From the NCBI RefSeq assembly GCF_003286085.1, contig NW_020825294.1:12856501-12920500 (forward strand): a DNA stretch of 64,000 nt, read 5' to 3'. This stretch comes from Drosophila persimilis (taxonomy: Eukaryota > Arthropoda > Insecta > Diptera > Drosophilidae). A model generated the notes under the pieces. It saw nothing but the letters and a program-made list of their open reading frames with translations. It ran no database searches and had not been told where the DNA came from. Position 1 is the first letter of the stretch; each line of letters starts with the position of its first letter. A program made the position numbers and the translations under genes. Below are positions 1-10,204 of the stretch, piece by piece.

Positions 1-2034
1 AACGAACATTCCCTTGCGCTGGTCCACCGGTCTTCCAAATTGGTCCGACTTTCCGACACTGCGTTTCGTTCGCTAATTATCCCGATGACCGCTTTGCAAT
101 TTTCATTTTCATTCAGCGAACAGTGAACCGGCTCGGTAAATCGGACTCCAATCGAAACGCCATGCATAATGTTTCGTATTCGTTCAATTGCCGGTTTTGT
201 TTTCGTGTCTTCAGCCAAAGCGATTAAAGTGTTCGTTCCTACCACCCATCTGACGCTCTCCTTCTCTCTCTCTCGCTCTTTCTCTCTATCTCTCTGTGTC
301 CAGTGGTTTCAAGTTGTGAACTTCGCTTGGTTCGAAAGAACCAAATGAACAACTTTGGACGGCCTTGCCCTGGACTGACGAGTGATTTATGCCTAGGATA
401 TTATATACATATAATATGGGCTACAATATGTACATGAAACATGAATGTTTCTCATTCAATGATTTGCCTATTCGTATTCGACCAGTACTATCTGGGTCTG
501 GTCTCGCGAATCGTGGGGTTGGCATGATGAAAGTTCAAGGACATTTCTGAGAACAGCCCTTTGGCCAGATGTTGGCGTCGGCGTCGGTTTCTGGGGGAGA
601 AACAAGAACGAAAGGAGTCTTTTCTATAAAGTGCAAGAAGTAGCACGAGAGGCGCAGCACAAGAGCTGAACTTTTACTTTTCCATTCCGTAGCTACGGCT
701 GTAGGATGTGTCACATGGCTGTGGGTCTTGTTTTCAGACTCCTTGAGGAGCCTTTCTGTCCTTGCAGCCTTTTACAGTACGTTAGATATCTCTTGGGAGT
801 CTCCCGTGGCGTCAGGTGTTCCATTAAAATTGAGATAGTGCCAGCTTTGTCTTGGCTCTGTCTGGAAGGGAAGTGTTTCTCTTAACCCCCGGTTCTGGGA
901 CCGCACACAGCAGACAGTGTTCCTGCAGACCAGCAGCCAGTAGGGTGGCTTCTCTCAATTGAACTCCTGGCGCTTGCACATCCAGATTCTTTAGGGGTTT
1001 TGCATTGCGGGAATATGCCTCGCCTTGCCCCCACTCGTTCGCCCACAACTTCCGACGTCTTTCAGGGCAATACTTCCGGATTTTTGTGCCGCAGCTCAAG
1101 GGTTGCTGAGCACCTGGCAGAAGCCACCGTAGCCGCCACCTCTGCTTCAGCTGGTTGTGGCCGGATAGCTGTCTGGCGACTGCCAAGGACACCTGCCCGT
1201 CTGTCCCCTTGTCGCTCGCTACTGTAGTTCATGACCTAATCAGCCTTACAAATACCCTGACTGGGCGCCCATTGTTTGATGCTGCATTGAGTGTGCGTTC
1301 CCTTTTGCTCGCCCCACCTACGTACAGTGGGACAGGCAGGCGTTATTTCCCAACATGAAGCCCATCAAAGTCGAATGTTTTATTTACTACTTTACTACGA
1401 GTTGGTGAAAGAAAACGGTGGTGAAAGACACAGACTCTCTGGACTTTGTGAGCCTGTAAATGAGGTAAATTTTATGAATGAAGTATGCACTTTCCAAAAT
1501 TAGAGAAGACTTAATCAAATGCTGTGCCAACTTGTGCCAAAATGTGCCAAAACTCGTTAAATGAATGTTCCCTGGACAATTAAATCCAAAGGAGCTTGCC
1601 GGAATGCCGTGGATATATGAAAAATTAAAGGAGATGCATTTTGAGTGGCTATTGTCGAAAGCAGGCAAGAATGGTAAAAATAGAACATTTTAAGGGGCGG
1701 AAATCTGAAATTTATGCAGTTCCTATTTGTACATGTATATATATTTACAACATAAACATTTAGCCCACTGTGAATTGGGGGATGCATCTGCAAAGGGTTC
1801 TTCACAGAGCGAGACATTGATTAATTTCTCTTTGGGCGAGAGTTCTTTTTCACTAGCCCAACTACTACCTCATTTTGAGATCCACAGGAGGGAGGAGTGC
1901 ACTCGATGGCGGGAATGGACCGGAGCATAGCTGAGTAGTGGATGGCATTGGATAGATACCGCTTTCGGCGCTCCCTCGAGTGAGAGTACGATTACGACTT
2001 AATTAACAACTTTTATGAACTATGAAAAATAAAA
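1..2034. other. Non-coding upstream region
   Basis: I see no convincing gene. Reading frames on both strands are short and have no recognisable domain. There is a CT-rich simple stretch around 258-300. It probably belongs to the upstream region or 5' UTR introns of the doublecortin-like kinase gene starting at 5645, or to a gene off the left edge, but nothing in the sequence settles this. Confidence 0.5.
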
Positions 2035-2645
2035 CGAGAGGGAACGTTGTGAGTTGCTGCGGAGACCGCAACTCTACATTTATACCCGATACTTAGTCAG
2101 TATGGCTCTCCGCCGCCAGAGGGCGCTAATATTAAGCGACACGACAAAGAGTGCGTGCGAGAGAGACAGAAAATCAGTCTGAGCGTGACGTCGGGCGCTG
2201 CGTAGCCACTGTAAATTGATTTGTTCCTTTTGGCTATAAAAATTATCTGATCTGATCCAGATTCTGCAACCGGATAGATATGGTCATTCTTTATGATTGT
2301 GCGTTTTTGGTTTTCTCGCATCTTTAAAATTGTGGATGACACAGATTTTCGTTCTTTGTGGGGGCGGAAGTGGGTGGGGCGAAATTCTGAAATATTCTTG
2401 TAGCAGTGACATATCACAGAAGTCTGGATCCAAAACAGTCAGACGGTCAGACGGACGGACGGAAAGACGGTCAGACGGACGGACGGACAGACAGACATGG
2501 CTCAATCGACTCGGCTTTTGATGCTGATCAAGAATATATATGTATACTTTATGGGGTCGGAAACGATTCCTTCTGGACGATACACACATCCATTTTCACC
2601 AAAAATCTAATATACCCCAATACTCATATTGAGTATCGGGTATAA
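2035..2645 (+). mobile_element. mini-me/DINE-1-type element, short form
   Basis: This 611-bp non-coding element starts at CGAGAGGGAACG and ends at GAGTATCGGGTATAA. It carries the subterminal inverted pair TTATACCCGATACT / AGTATCGGGTATAA, an internal GACG/GACA microsatellite (about 2440-2495) and the AATATATA block seen in the other copies of this window. It lacks about 490 bp of the middle present in the 1.1-kb copies, so it has one GGGGGCGGAAG module instead of three. Flanks read AAAA before and TAAA after, with no target duplication, as expected for Helitron/Helentron-like elements. The family name comes from known mini-me/DINE-1/SGM architecture. Confidence 0.8.
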
Positions 2646-5643
2646 TAAAAGAAACGAAACGAAATGAGAGCTAAACACAGCTCCGAAATGTGCTGCTTGC
2701 CATAGACTTGCTGTTGCTGTTGTTGGGGGCAACCACCGAGGCAACAACGCACCTGTTCAGTGAACACCCCTTCGATCCGAGTCGGCATCCGTTCCGGCTC
2801 CCCCGGTTCCAGTCTGTTCCAGTCGGGGGTCTCTCTTCTGTGACCATCGTCACAGTATCGTTTTCGTAACGTGCGGCCATTTTCGGCGAATGTCAGTTCA
2901 AATATTTATTCGTTCTTGTTTACAAGTGAAATTTAATTATAAATTCGATATCTGCTGTGCCGTCTGTCGTCTGCGGTCTGCCGTCTGCCCTCTCGAGGGG
3001 ATCGGATATCTGTGTGGAGCTCCGTCCCTCTCGGGTACCCATTATCGCACTGCCCACTGCCTTCTGCCACTGACGTCGGTTCTCCCACTGGAAGCCAGAC
3101 ACACAGCCAGTCACCCAACCCACTGGAAGCCGCCAACGCACATGCTTATCGATTTTTAGCGCAGCTCAATACACGAACACTCCCTCCGCAAAAGTCTCTG
3201 GCAGAACTACCTTATTCCGCCCATGCAAAGGGAGGGGTTTTGCCACATCCTCGCGTCTTGCAATACGCCATGCACCAGCAGATGCACGATGCTCGCTGAT
3301 GTGCAATTGGAACATGTCTAGATGATGGGAACGATCGATCTGGAAGGGTATTAAACACTTCGGCCCACGAAGCGCGTTGGTTGCTTGTCATCATTTTTCC
3401 CATATTTCCCTTTGTAAATGTCATCCTCCTCCGAATCCCAAACCCCCACTTTAGAGCCACAAAAAGGTCAAATGACTTCTAGACGTTGCGACGCGTCGTT
3501 GTCTGAGCAACCAAACAAAATGCCAAGAGTCATGCCCGCTGCACTCCATAGGCTCCATTCGGCACCAGTCTTCAGGTCTTCAGGTCGTCAGGTGGCCAAC
3601 TCGGAGAACTTTTGACCCACTTGCAAATGCAGGGTGAGCGCAAAGCCCTCGTCTTTGGTCCAAATAGTGATTGGGGTCAAGGGGGAATGGAGCCATGGGG
3701 GCATGGAGGAATAGGCAAAGAAGTGCAGGAGCACCTAGTCGATATTCCGGGAGCGCCTTGCTCCGCCTCGCGAGTCGCCTTGGTTGTGTGTTAATTACGT
3801 TAACAGCCAATGCACTAACGAGCACTTACAGCGCGCATAGTCCCCAGACGCGACACGGTTGTGCCTCTGCTGCAGGTGTCGTCATAGCAAGTAGCTCCCA
3901 TAGTGCAGTAATGGAGTTGCAGCCCCATGTGCATTCATACTCGTGCACGTGTACCCAATCGACAGCATGGAGGAGAACGACATCCAGGTAGCAGGCCGAC
4001 AGGCGAAAGTCAACAGGCAACAGGCCCGACCAACATCGCCATGGACATCGGCATCAGCTATACCAACCGCAGAGATACAAATATCGCCATTCCAAACAAA
4101 ATACAAAATGCCTGAAAGCAGACGCTCTCCGCTGATCCACTGATCCGATGGACCGGAGATTGCACACGCAACCGAGAGTGGGAATCGAGTAGATCGGAAG
4201 TCTTCGGAAAGCTCAACTTAAGAATCGTCTCACACACTCACACATTCATACGTCATTATCAAAACGTTTCATACGCATACCATACCGCAAAGCATTCAGG
4301 AATAAACTACTTTCCGCAAGATCATGATACATATGTAAATAGGCTTTATATACATAGGATATGACATAGTCCATACTATACTGACTACTGTACTATACAG
4401 TACAGTGATCCCCTCCTGGGGGTTGGTACATACAGTACAGTACATACAATAATCTTTCATCTAATTTTGCAGTCCATTTGATAAACTAAAGAAAAACAAG
4501 GTATTGATGTGAAGAATGATGTCGATATAGCTCTAGGGTACCAGGAATAATTTTCAGAAACCGAGTCAATTTCGCAAAGGTGCGTTTTTCACTCTGAAAC
4601 TCTGATGGGCAACCAAATATTAGGCACTTAAGAATGCTTCCTTCTATTAAAACGGTTAAAACGGTCTAATATTCGTCCAATAAACTGGATGTAAATAAAT
4701 AGGAAATGTCGTTTATACTTTTTCCTACAAAATGAAAAGATTTTTCAATGTCATTGTTATTGCAATTTTTGTACATGCTATATGGAAAAGCAACGCCTTC
4801 TACCCGGGTTCTGTACGCTGACAATGATCTGCCTGAAGCGACTGCCTGGGGAAATCGGTGACCTAAGAGTATTCCTTCCTTCCTTCCGTCCCACCAATCT
4901 CCTAACAGCAATGAAGTTCCTTAACAACCAACCAGACGAGTGACAAAGTCCCGGCCCGTGCGTGTCTGGTTTCCTGGAGCTGGCCGGCTTCCACGCCTTT
5001 TCGGTTGGTTGATGGTTCCTCAGTTCCCTGAGTTGAGTCAACTCTCCCTGAGTCTTTCTGAAATAGGCCACGGCACGGACACGCCCGTTTTCGACTCCTC
5101 TTCTGTGTGTCTTTTGCGAACGGTGGCGTCATCGGCAGCGGAACTCCTGGCCCGGAGAGGGCATGGCAGAGCACGGCAGGGCAGGGCTGAACTGGGCCTA
5201 GAAAGCGGGCAAGAAAGCTTGTGGCCCCACGGAATCTAGTGCAGCAGGCCAGCCAGATAGCAGAAACAATTTACGTAAATTAGCGTAATTACGGTTTGAA
5301 ACTTCTGAGAGATAGTCCGGGGGGACTGGGGACTCGCTGTGGGTCAATCGAGAACCGAACCGGTTTGTCAGTTCGTGCGAGAATGACTGTGTGTCCAGCA
5401 GACTCCAGCAGTCAATAAAATAATAGATAATAGGCGCTGCTCAGAACATTGTCATAAAACAAAGGAACAACAGACATCTGTATAATAATAAATATATATA
5501 AAGCGAAAAGTAAATTCAATCCAATTCCAGCAACGGAATCAGCACCGAAACGAAGACTCCCTAGAAATGACCGCGCTCCCGTAACAGACGATCTCTTTTG
5601 GCCCGATGTAATAGACTGATCTCTTCTTGTTGCTTCTTTGCAG
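2646..5643. other. Non-coding region upstream of the kinase
   Basis: No supported protein gene. Initiator-like TCAGTTC sequences occur near 2891 and 5368, and an AG acceptor ends at 5643 just before the kinase start codon, so at least one 5' UTR exon and an intron probably lie here. The positions of those exons cannot be fixed without transcript data. The stretch 4370-4445 is rich in repeated GTACTATAC/CAGTACAGT words, a local simple repeat. Confidence 0.45.
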
Positions 5644-5644
5644 C

Positions 5645-8211
5645 ATGGAAGTGCACAACAGCCTGCATTGCACCGCCCCTGTGCTCTCCTCACTGCAGGC
5701 AAGCGCCTCCGGCAGTGGGACGCCCAAGAAGACAGCCGCCAGCAGTGCGGCAGCCCAAAACTCAAAACAGCTTCTCGACCAACTCAGCCAGCAGCAGAAG
5801 GCCCAGGAGGAGGCAGAGACCCACAGTCGGCGGGACTGCGATAGTCCCGCCAGCTCCAACTCAGAGCCGGAGAAGGACCTGGACGAGCTGAGGGACCTGA
5901 ACGGCTCGCTGACCGGCAGTGGAAGTGTTGGCAAGTCGAACGGCTCCCTGAGCGGCGCCTCTTCGACCACTTCAGCGCCAGCTGGCACGAGCACACCTGG
6001 CTCCGCCAACACCAATGGCTCCGCCAGTGGCGCAGCATCGCTGAGCGTCGTGTCAGCCACGGCCCATCTGAAGAAGCGCATCACAAGCAGCCGCACACCG
6101 ACCCGCAAGGCCCATCGCATCAAGTTCTATCGCAATGGGGACCGCTTCTATCCGGGCATTACCATACCCGTGTCCAACGAACGATATCGGTCATTCGAGA
6201 GCCTCTACGAGGACTTGACGCGACTCCTTGAGGAGAATGTGAAAATACCGGGTGCTGTGCGGACCATCTACGACATGGTCGGAAAGAAGGTGAGTGATAA
6301 ATCAATATACATCCGCCAGACGAACAAATAATCAGAATAACTGATTGTCCCATCTTCCCTTAGATTACTGCCCTGGAGGAGCTCGAGGATGGCCAGAGCT
6401 ACGTTTGTTCCTGCAATAACGAGAACTTCAAGAAGGTGGATTACAATACCAGCTCCCAGCCGCTGGCCAACCTCACGCTGGCGAACAACAGCCGCACGTC
6501 CAGCCACCGCTTGGCCAAGCTGCAGCGCCCCGCATCCCCCTTGAAGAACGGAGTGCCCAACAGCATTGCGCCAGTTCCAGTTGGCGGAGGGGCCGCTGCC
6601 AACGGCAGTCCGCTGAATACCTCGCGATTCAGCGAGCGAGACAGTGTGGTACATCCGCGCATCGTTACCCTCATTCGGAACGGAACAAAGCCACGGCGCA
6701 TAATAAGGTTGCTGCTGAACAAGCGCAACAGTCCCAGCTTCGACCATGTCCTGACCGCCATTACGCAGGTGGTCCGCTTGGATACGGGATATGTGAGAAA
6801 GGTCTTCACCCTGTCGGGGGTCTCGGTGCTGCAGCTGTCCGACTTCTTCGGCTCGGATGATGTTTTCTTCGCCTACGGTACAGAAAGGGTCAACACCGTC
6901 GACGACTTCAAGTTGGAGTCGGAGGAGCAGCGCGCCATCAACGCGATACGAAAGACGCTGCGCACGGCGGGCACCGCTTGCAAGGGTCCCAAGCCCAAAA
7001 TGCCTGTCAAGAGCAAAAAGGCGTACCCGCCCGGGGAGCTGAAAGCCCAGGCCGAGGCCCAGCTTCAGGCGTCGGCCGCCCCCGCCAACGAGGACGAGGA
7101 GCAGGCAGCGCTACTCAAGAGCACTGGCGTGGAGGTTGCCGAGCTGCCAGCTGCCATACGCGACAACTACACGCTCAGCCAAATCATTGGCGACGGCAAC
7201 TTCGCCATTGTGCTGAAAATCAAGGATCGCCAGACGGGCATTCCTCACGCGCTGAAAATAATCGACAAGAGCAAGTGCAAGGGCAAAGAGCACTACATTG
7301 ATGCGGAGGTGCGCGTCATGAAGAAGCTCCACCATCCGCATATAATCTCGCTCATCATGGATGTGGACCAGGACACCAACATGTATCTGGTGCTGGAGTA
7401 TGTGAGTGGTAGGTCCACAAACGATCCGCTGGAGCCTGAAACGTATCATAAATTCCGTACCGCAAATTCCTATTCATTTCGCAGGGGGCGATCTTTTCGA
7501 TGCAATCACCCAGGTGACGCGGTTTTCGGAGAGCCAGTCCCGCATCATGATCAGACATCTGGGCTCCGCCATGTCTTACCTACATTCCATGGGCATTGTG
7601 CACCGAGATATTAAGCCGGAGAACCTCTTGGTAAGTCCCAAAATAAAAGATTGATCCGAGTAATCCTCTTGACACTGTTCCCTCTGTGGCCTGCTCGCGC
7701 TCGCAGGTGGAACTTGACGACTTTGGGAATGTCGTTCAACTAAAACTGGCTGACTTTGGACTGGCCTGTGAGGTCACCGAGCCTCTCTACGCCGTCTGCG
7801 GCACTCCGACCTATGTGGCACCCGAAATACTGCTGGAAGTGGGCTACGGCTTGAAGGTAAATACTTCACAAGTGTGTTTTGTTAATGCTGCAATACAATT
7901 TATCTGTTCATCTGTCCTGCTCACCGCAGATCGATGTTTGGGCCGCTGGCATCATACTGTACATACTGCTCTGCGGCTTCCCGCCGTTTGTGGCGCCTGA
8001 CAACCAGCAGGAGCCGCTTTTCGACGCCATCATCTCGGGCGTCTACGAGTTCCCCGATCCGTACTGGTCGGATATTGGTGACGGAGTGCGCGATCTAATC
8101 GCCAACATGCTTCAATCCGATCCCGATGTTCGGTTCACCAGCGAGGACATATTGGATCATTACTGGACAATGGGCAACGAGGAAATCGGATGCGGCGACT
8201 ACAGCAGATGA
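5645..8211 (+). CDS. Doublecortin-like serine/threonine kinase (DCLK)
   Basis: Predicted microtubule-binding protein kinase of 755 residues. The CDS is join(5645..6289, 6364..7408, 7485..7630, 7707..7856, 7930..8211); all introns are short GT-AG. A low-complexity Ser/Gly/Ala N-terminus (1-150) precedes two doublecortin domains (about 156-245 and 310-392), a linker and a protein kinase domain (about 483-741). Visible kinase motifs are the Gly-rich loop GDGNFA, the ALKII lysine, [14 protein letters not shown] and APEILL, so it should be active. In the family the doublecortin repeats bind microtubules and the kinase is CaMK-like. The start is the first ATG after a clear acceptor (AG at 5642-5643), implying an upstream 5' UTR exon. 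An AATAAA lies about 390 bp after the stop (near 8599). Confidence 0.96.
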
Positions 8212-8814
8212 ATTATGGCCGTGTGGGGTGTTTAGACAGAACAGAACCTAATCACGCCCACTTTCGATCTTCTCGACGCTGTCGCCTACTTTTTGTATTA
8301 TGTATTTTAGAACGCTATGATATAGGCTTTTATTTATTCACACATTACCACATACACCACAAGACAAGAAAAGACACTACGAGAGAAGCAGACAGACAAA
8401 AAACAAAAAAAGAAGCAAACCCCAATATTACTCGTACAACAGGAGCTTCGAAATTCCAGTCCCCAAACCGTTTACGGTTGGTTTCGCTATCATTATATTT
8501 AGTCTTATTGTAACTCCACTTATGTATTTATAGCGTATGCGTATGCAAGCGAGAATCATATTTTTTATTTGGTACTTTTTAAATGTTTTAATTGGTTAAT
8601 AAACCGCAAGTTGTGTATATTTTCATAAGAGGTTCATTTTCCATTGTTCTTTTGATTTGCTTAGACCCGCACGGGAAAACATAAATTAGACTAACCCAAA
8701 CAATAATTAAGCGCATTTATGAGAACACCAATAAAAACATTGGAAATATACATGTGTATGTACGTACAAACATCTATTGTCAACGTGCTGATCACGAATG
8801 TGCGTAGTCTCGCT
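8212..8814. other. 3' UTR of the kinase and intergenic sequence
   Basis: This stretch holds A-rich and AT-rich sequence after the kinase stop, with an AATAAA near 8599. No coding region is seen. Confidence 0.5.
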
Positions 8815-9000
8815 TGGCGTTTGTGTAGTCTCGGGCAGGAACGTTGTGACCTCCAGACCAGACAACTCTGTCGGAGCGGTTGAGCTGGTCTCTTTTGTAT
8901 TGACTGCATTTATCCACCGCCGCTTCTACTTTCGTGTTATCGCATCCAGGTGCACGGCGACTTCCGATGGGGCTGGCTTCCGTTCGCCTCTTTGCTGCTT
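8815..9000 (-). pseudogene. Degenerate partial copy of the Fcf2-family gene
   Basis: The stretch 8910-8980 is nearly identical to 26824-26893 in exon 1 of the Fcf2-family gene, in the same orientation (antisense on the plus strand). Shared runs include TTATCCACCGCCGCTTCTAC and GTTATCGCATCCAGGTGCA. Weaker similarity extends left (CTCCAGACC) and right, where GCCTCTTTGCTGCT resembles 26970-26984 after an apparent deletion of about 70 bp. The copy has lost one base in the CTTTCCGTG run, which shifts the frame. It is therefore a broken fragment and not an exon. It lies immediately upstream of the gene at 9173 and might supply part of its leader. Confidence 0.72.
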
Positions 9001-9172
9001 ACTAGTTTTATACGTTTAACATCAATCAACTGAGTGGCGTTACGGACTGGCCCCATTAGTTTGGATTTTCCAAGCAATACTGAAAGTAAGTCAACTAAAT
9101 TTATTCAAAAACTACACCAAGCCTTTAAAAAACAATTTTTGTTTAGATTCACGCTTAAATTCAAACTGTGCC

Positions 9173-9877
9173 ATGCTAAAACTCAGGGACATTATATATT
9201 TCGTTCTCCTCACCGGAATACACGTCTGTGCAGTGATCCAGCCCACGGTTGAGGTCAATGCTAAACTCAATTGGAGCAGCTCGAACGTGGACCGTAGCCT
9301 GCGGCTGAACGTTGGTTACCAGTACAAGCCCTTGATGCTGACCCGGTCCATGATGTACTCTCTGCTGACGATGATTGGGCTGTGGCATGGGCGCCATCGA
9401 GATGCAGTGAAGCGGGCGGAGAAGAGGCAGGATGAGATCGAGCGGCGGGCACGGCGGGGAAGCATTCTCATTAGATCCTACTCCAGCCAGCTGGAAAGAG
9501 CGCGGCAGCTAATGAACGAGTGGGTGCGCCGGCAAAAGGAGGCGTCCTTATCGGACCTCCAAGAGGACGAGGCTGCGCTTGACGCGGAGCTGAATCAGTC
9601 GGAGGGCTCCTATTTTCCTTGGAGGAAGTTCCTCCTCATTGCCCTGCCCTGGACGCTGACGTTTGTCGTCGCCGGAATGCTCAACTACGGCCGGCTATAT
9701 CTGGTCATCCAGAACTTTAGCCTCACCCACTGGCAGACGGTCATGCTCTATGCGAAGATCCAGATGCTCTTCCTGCACCGCATGATTGAGGTGTCCTTGG
9801 CTTCCTACTGGCGGCAGTTTCCCGTCACTGTGGACAACTACATCAGCCTCGAGACGCATCTGCTGGCAACGGAATGA
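9173..9877 (+). CDS. Unrecognised 234-aa putative membrane protein
   Basis: Single-exon frame of 234 codons that I do not recognise. The N-terminus is hydrophobic (IIYFVLLTGIHVCAV, residues 7-21) and looks like a signal peptide. A basic, charged, possibly coiled-coil stretch follows (about 75-125, rich in Arg/Lys/Glu), then an acidic patch, then a hydrophobic segment (FLLIALPWTLTFVVAGML, about 153-170) and a C-terminal half with aromatic residues. AAAGTAAGT near 9083 and TTTGTTTAG near 9146 suggest a 5' UTR intron just before the start codon. It sits between the kinase and light on the same strand, 327 bp from the light start. Codon use and frame length support a real gene, but function is unknown. 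Confidence 0.75.
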   Translation: MLKLRDIIYFVLLTGIHVCAVIQPTVEVNAKLNWSSSNVDRSLRLNVGYQYKPLMLTRSMMYSLLTMIGLWHGRHRDAVKRAEKRQDEIERRARRGSILIRSYSSQLERARQLMNEWVRRQKEASLSDLQEDEAALDAELNQSEGSYFPWRKFLLIALPWTLTFVVAGMLNYGRLYLVIQNFSLTHWQTVMLYAKIQMLFLHRMIEVSLASYWRQFPVTVDNYISLETHLLATE

Positions 9878-10081
9878 GCTCTGTTCCCACACATATCCTG
9901 CCTCCAATCAGAACTCGATTCATGTAGTGTTGGGCCTATGCTAGTCCCTCCGTCCACCCCAAAAAAAGACCCCTTTGCCATAAATAAAAGGCGTTTCGAA
10001 TCAACAACAAGCCAACTTTGGCAAATATTTCAAAATATTTTGTCGATCCGAGTAATATCGGTATTTTTGGGATATCGGTCA

Positions 10082-10089
10082 TATCGATA
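10082..10089. promoter_or_regulatory. DRE motif upstream of light
   Basis: A perfect TATCGATA lies about 120 bp before the light start codon, in the 327-bp gap after the 234-aa gene. DRE is bound by DREF and marks housekeeping promoters in Drosophila. Its role here is inferred from motif and position. Confidence 0.6.
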
Positions 10090-10204
10090 ACATCGCATCT
10101 TTTGCACGAAACTATCTAAACAAAGCAACAAATAAAGAGAAATAGCAAATGTTTTGATAAGAGCCATTGATTCGTAATTGAAGTTGAAAAACTAATGGTT
10201 CAAA

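Noticed and set aside
2438..2497. Regular GACG/GACA repeats resembling a short-repeat array (also near 18433, 46418, 52624)
   Set aside because: It is the known microsatellite inside mini-me/DINE-1 elements; there are no spacers, so it is not CRISPR-like.
5539..6123. 194-codon minus-strand frame
   Set aside because: Shadow of the low-complexity, GC-rich first exon of the doublecortin-like kinase.
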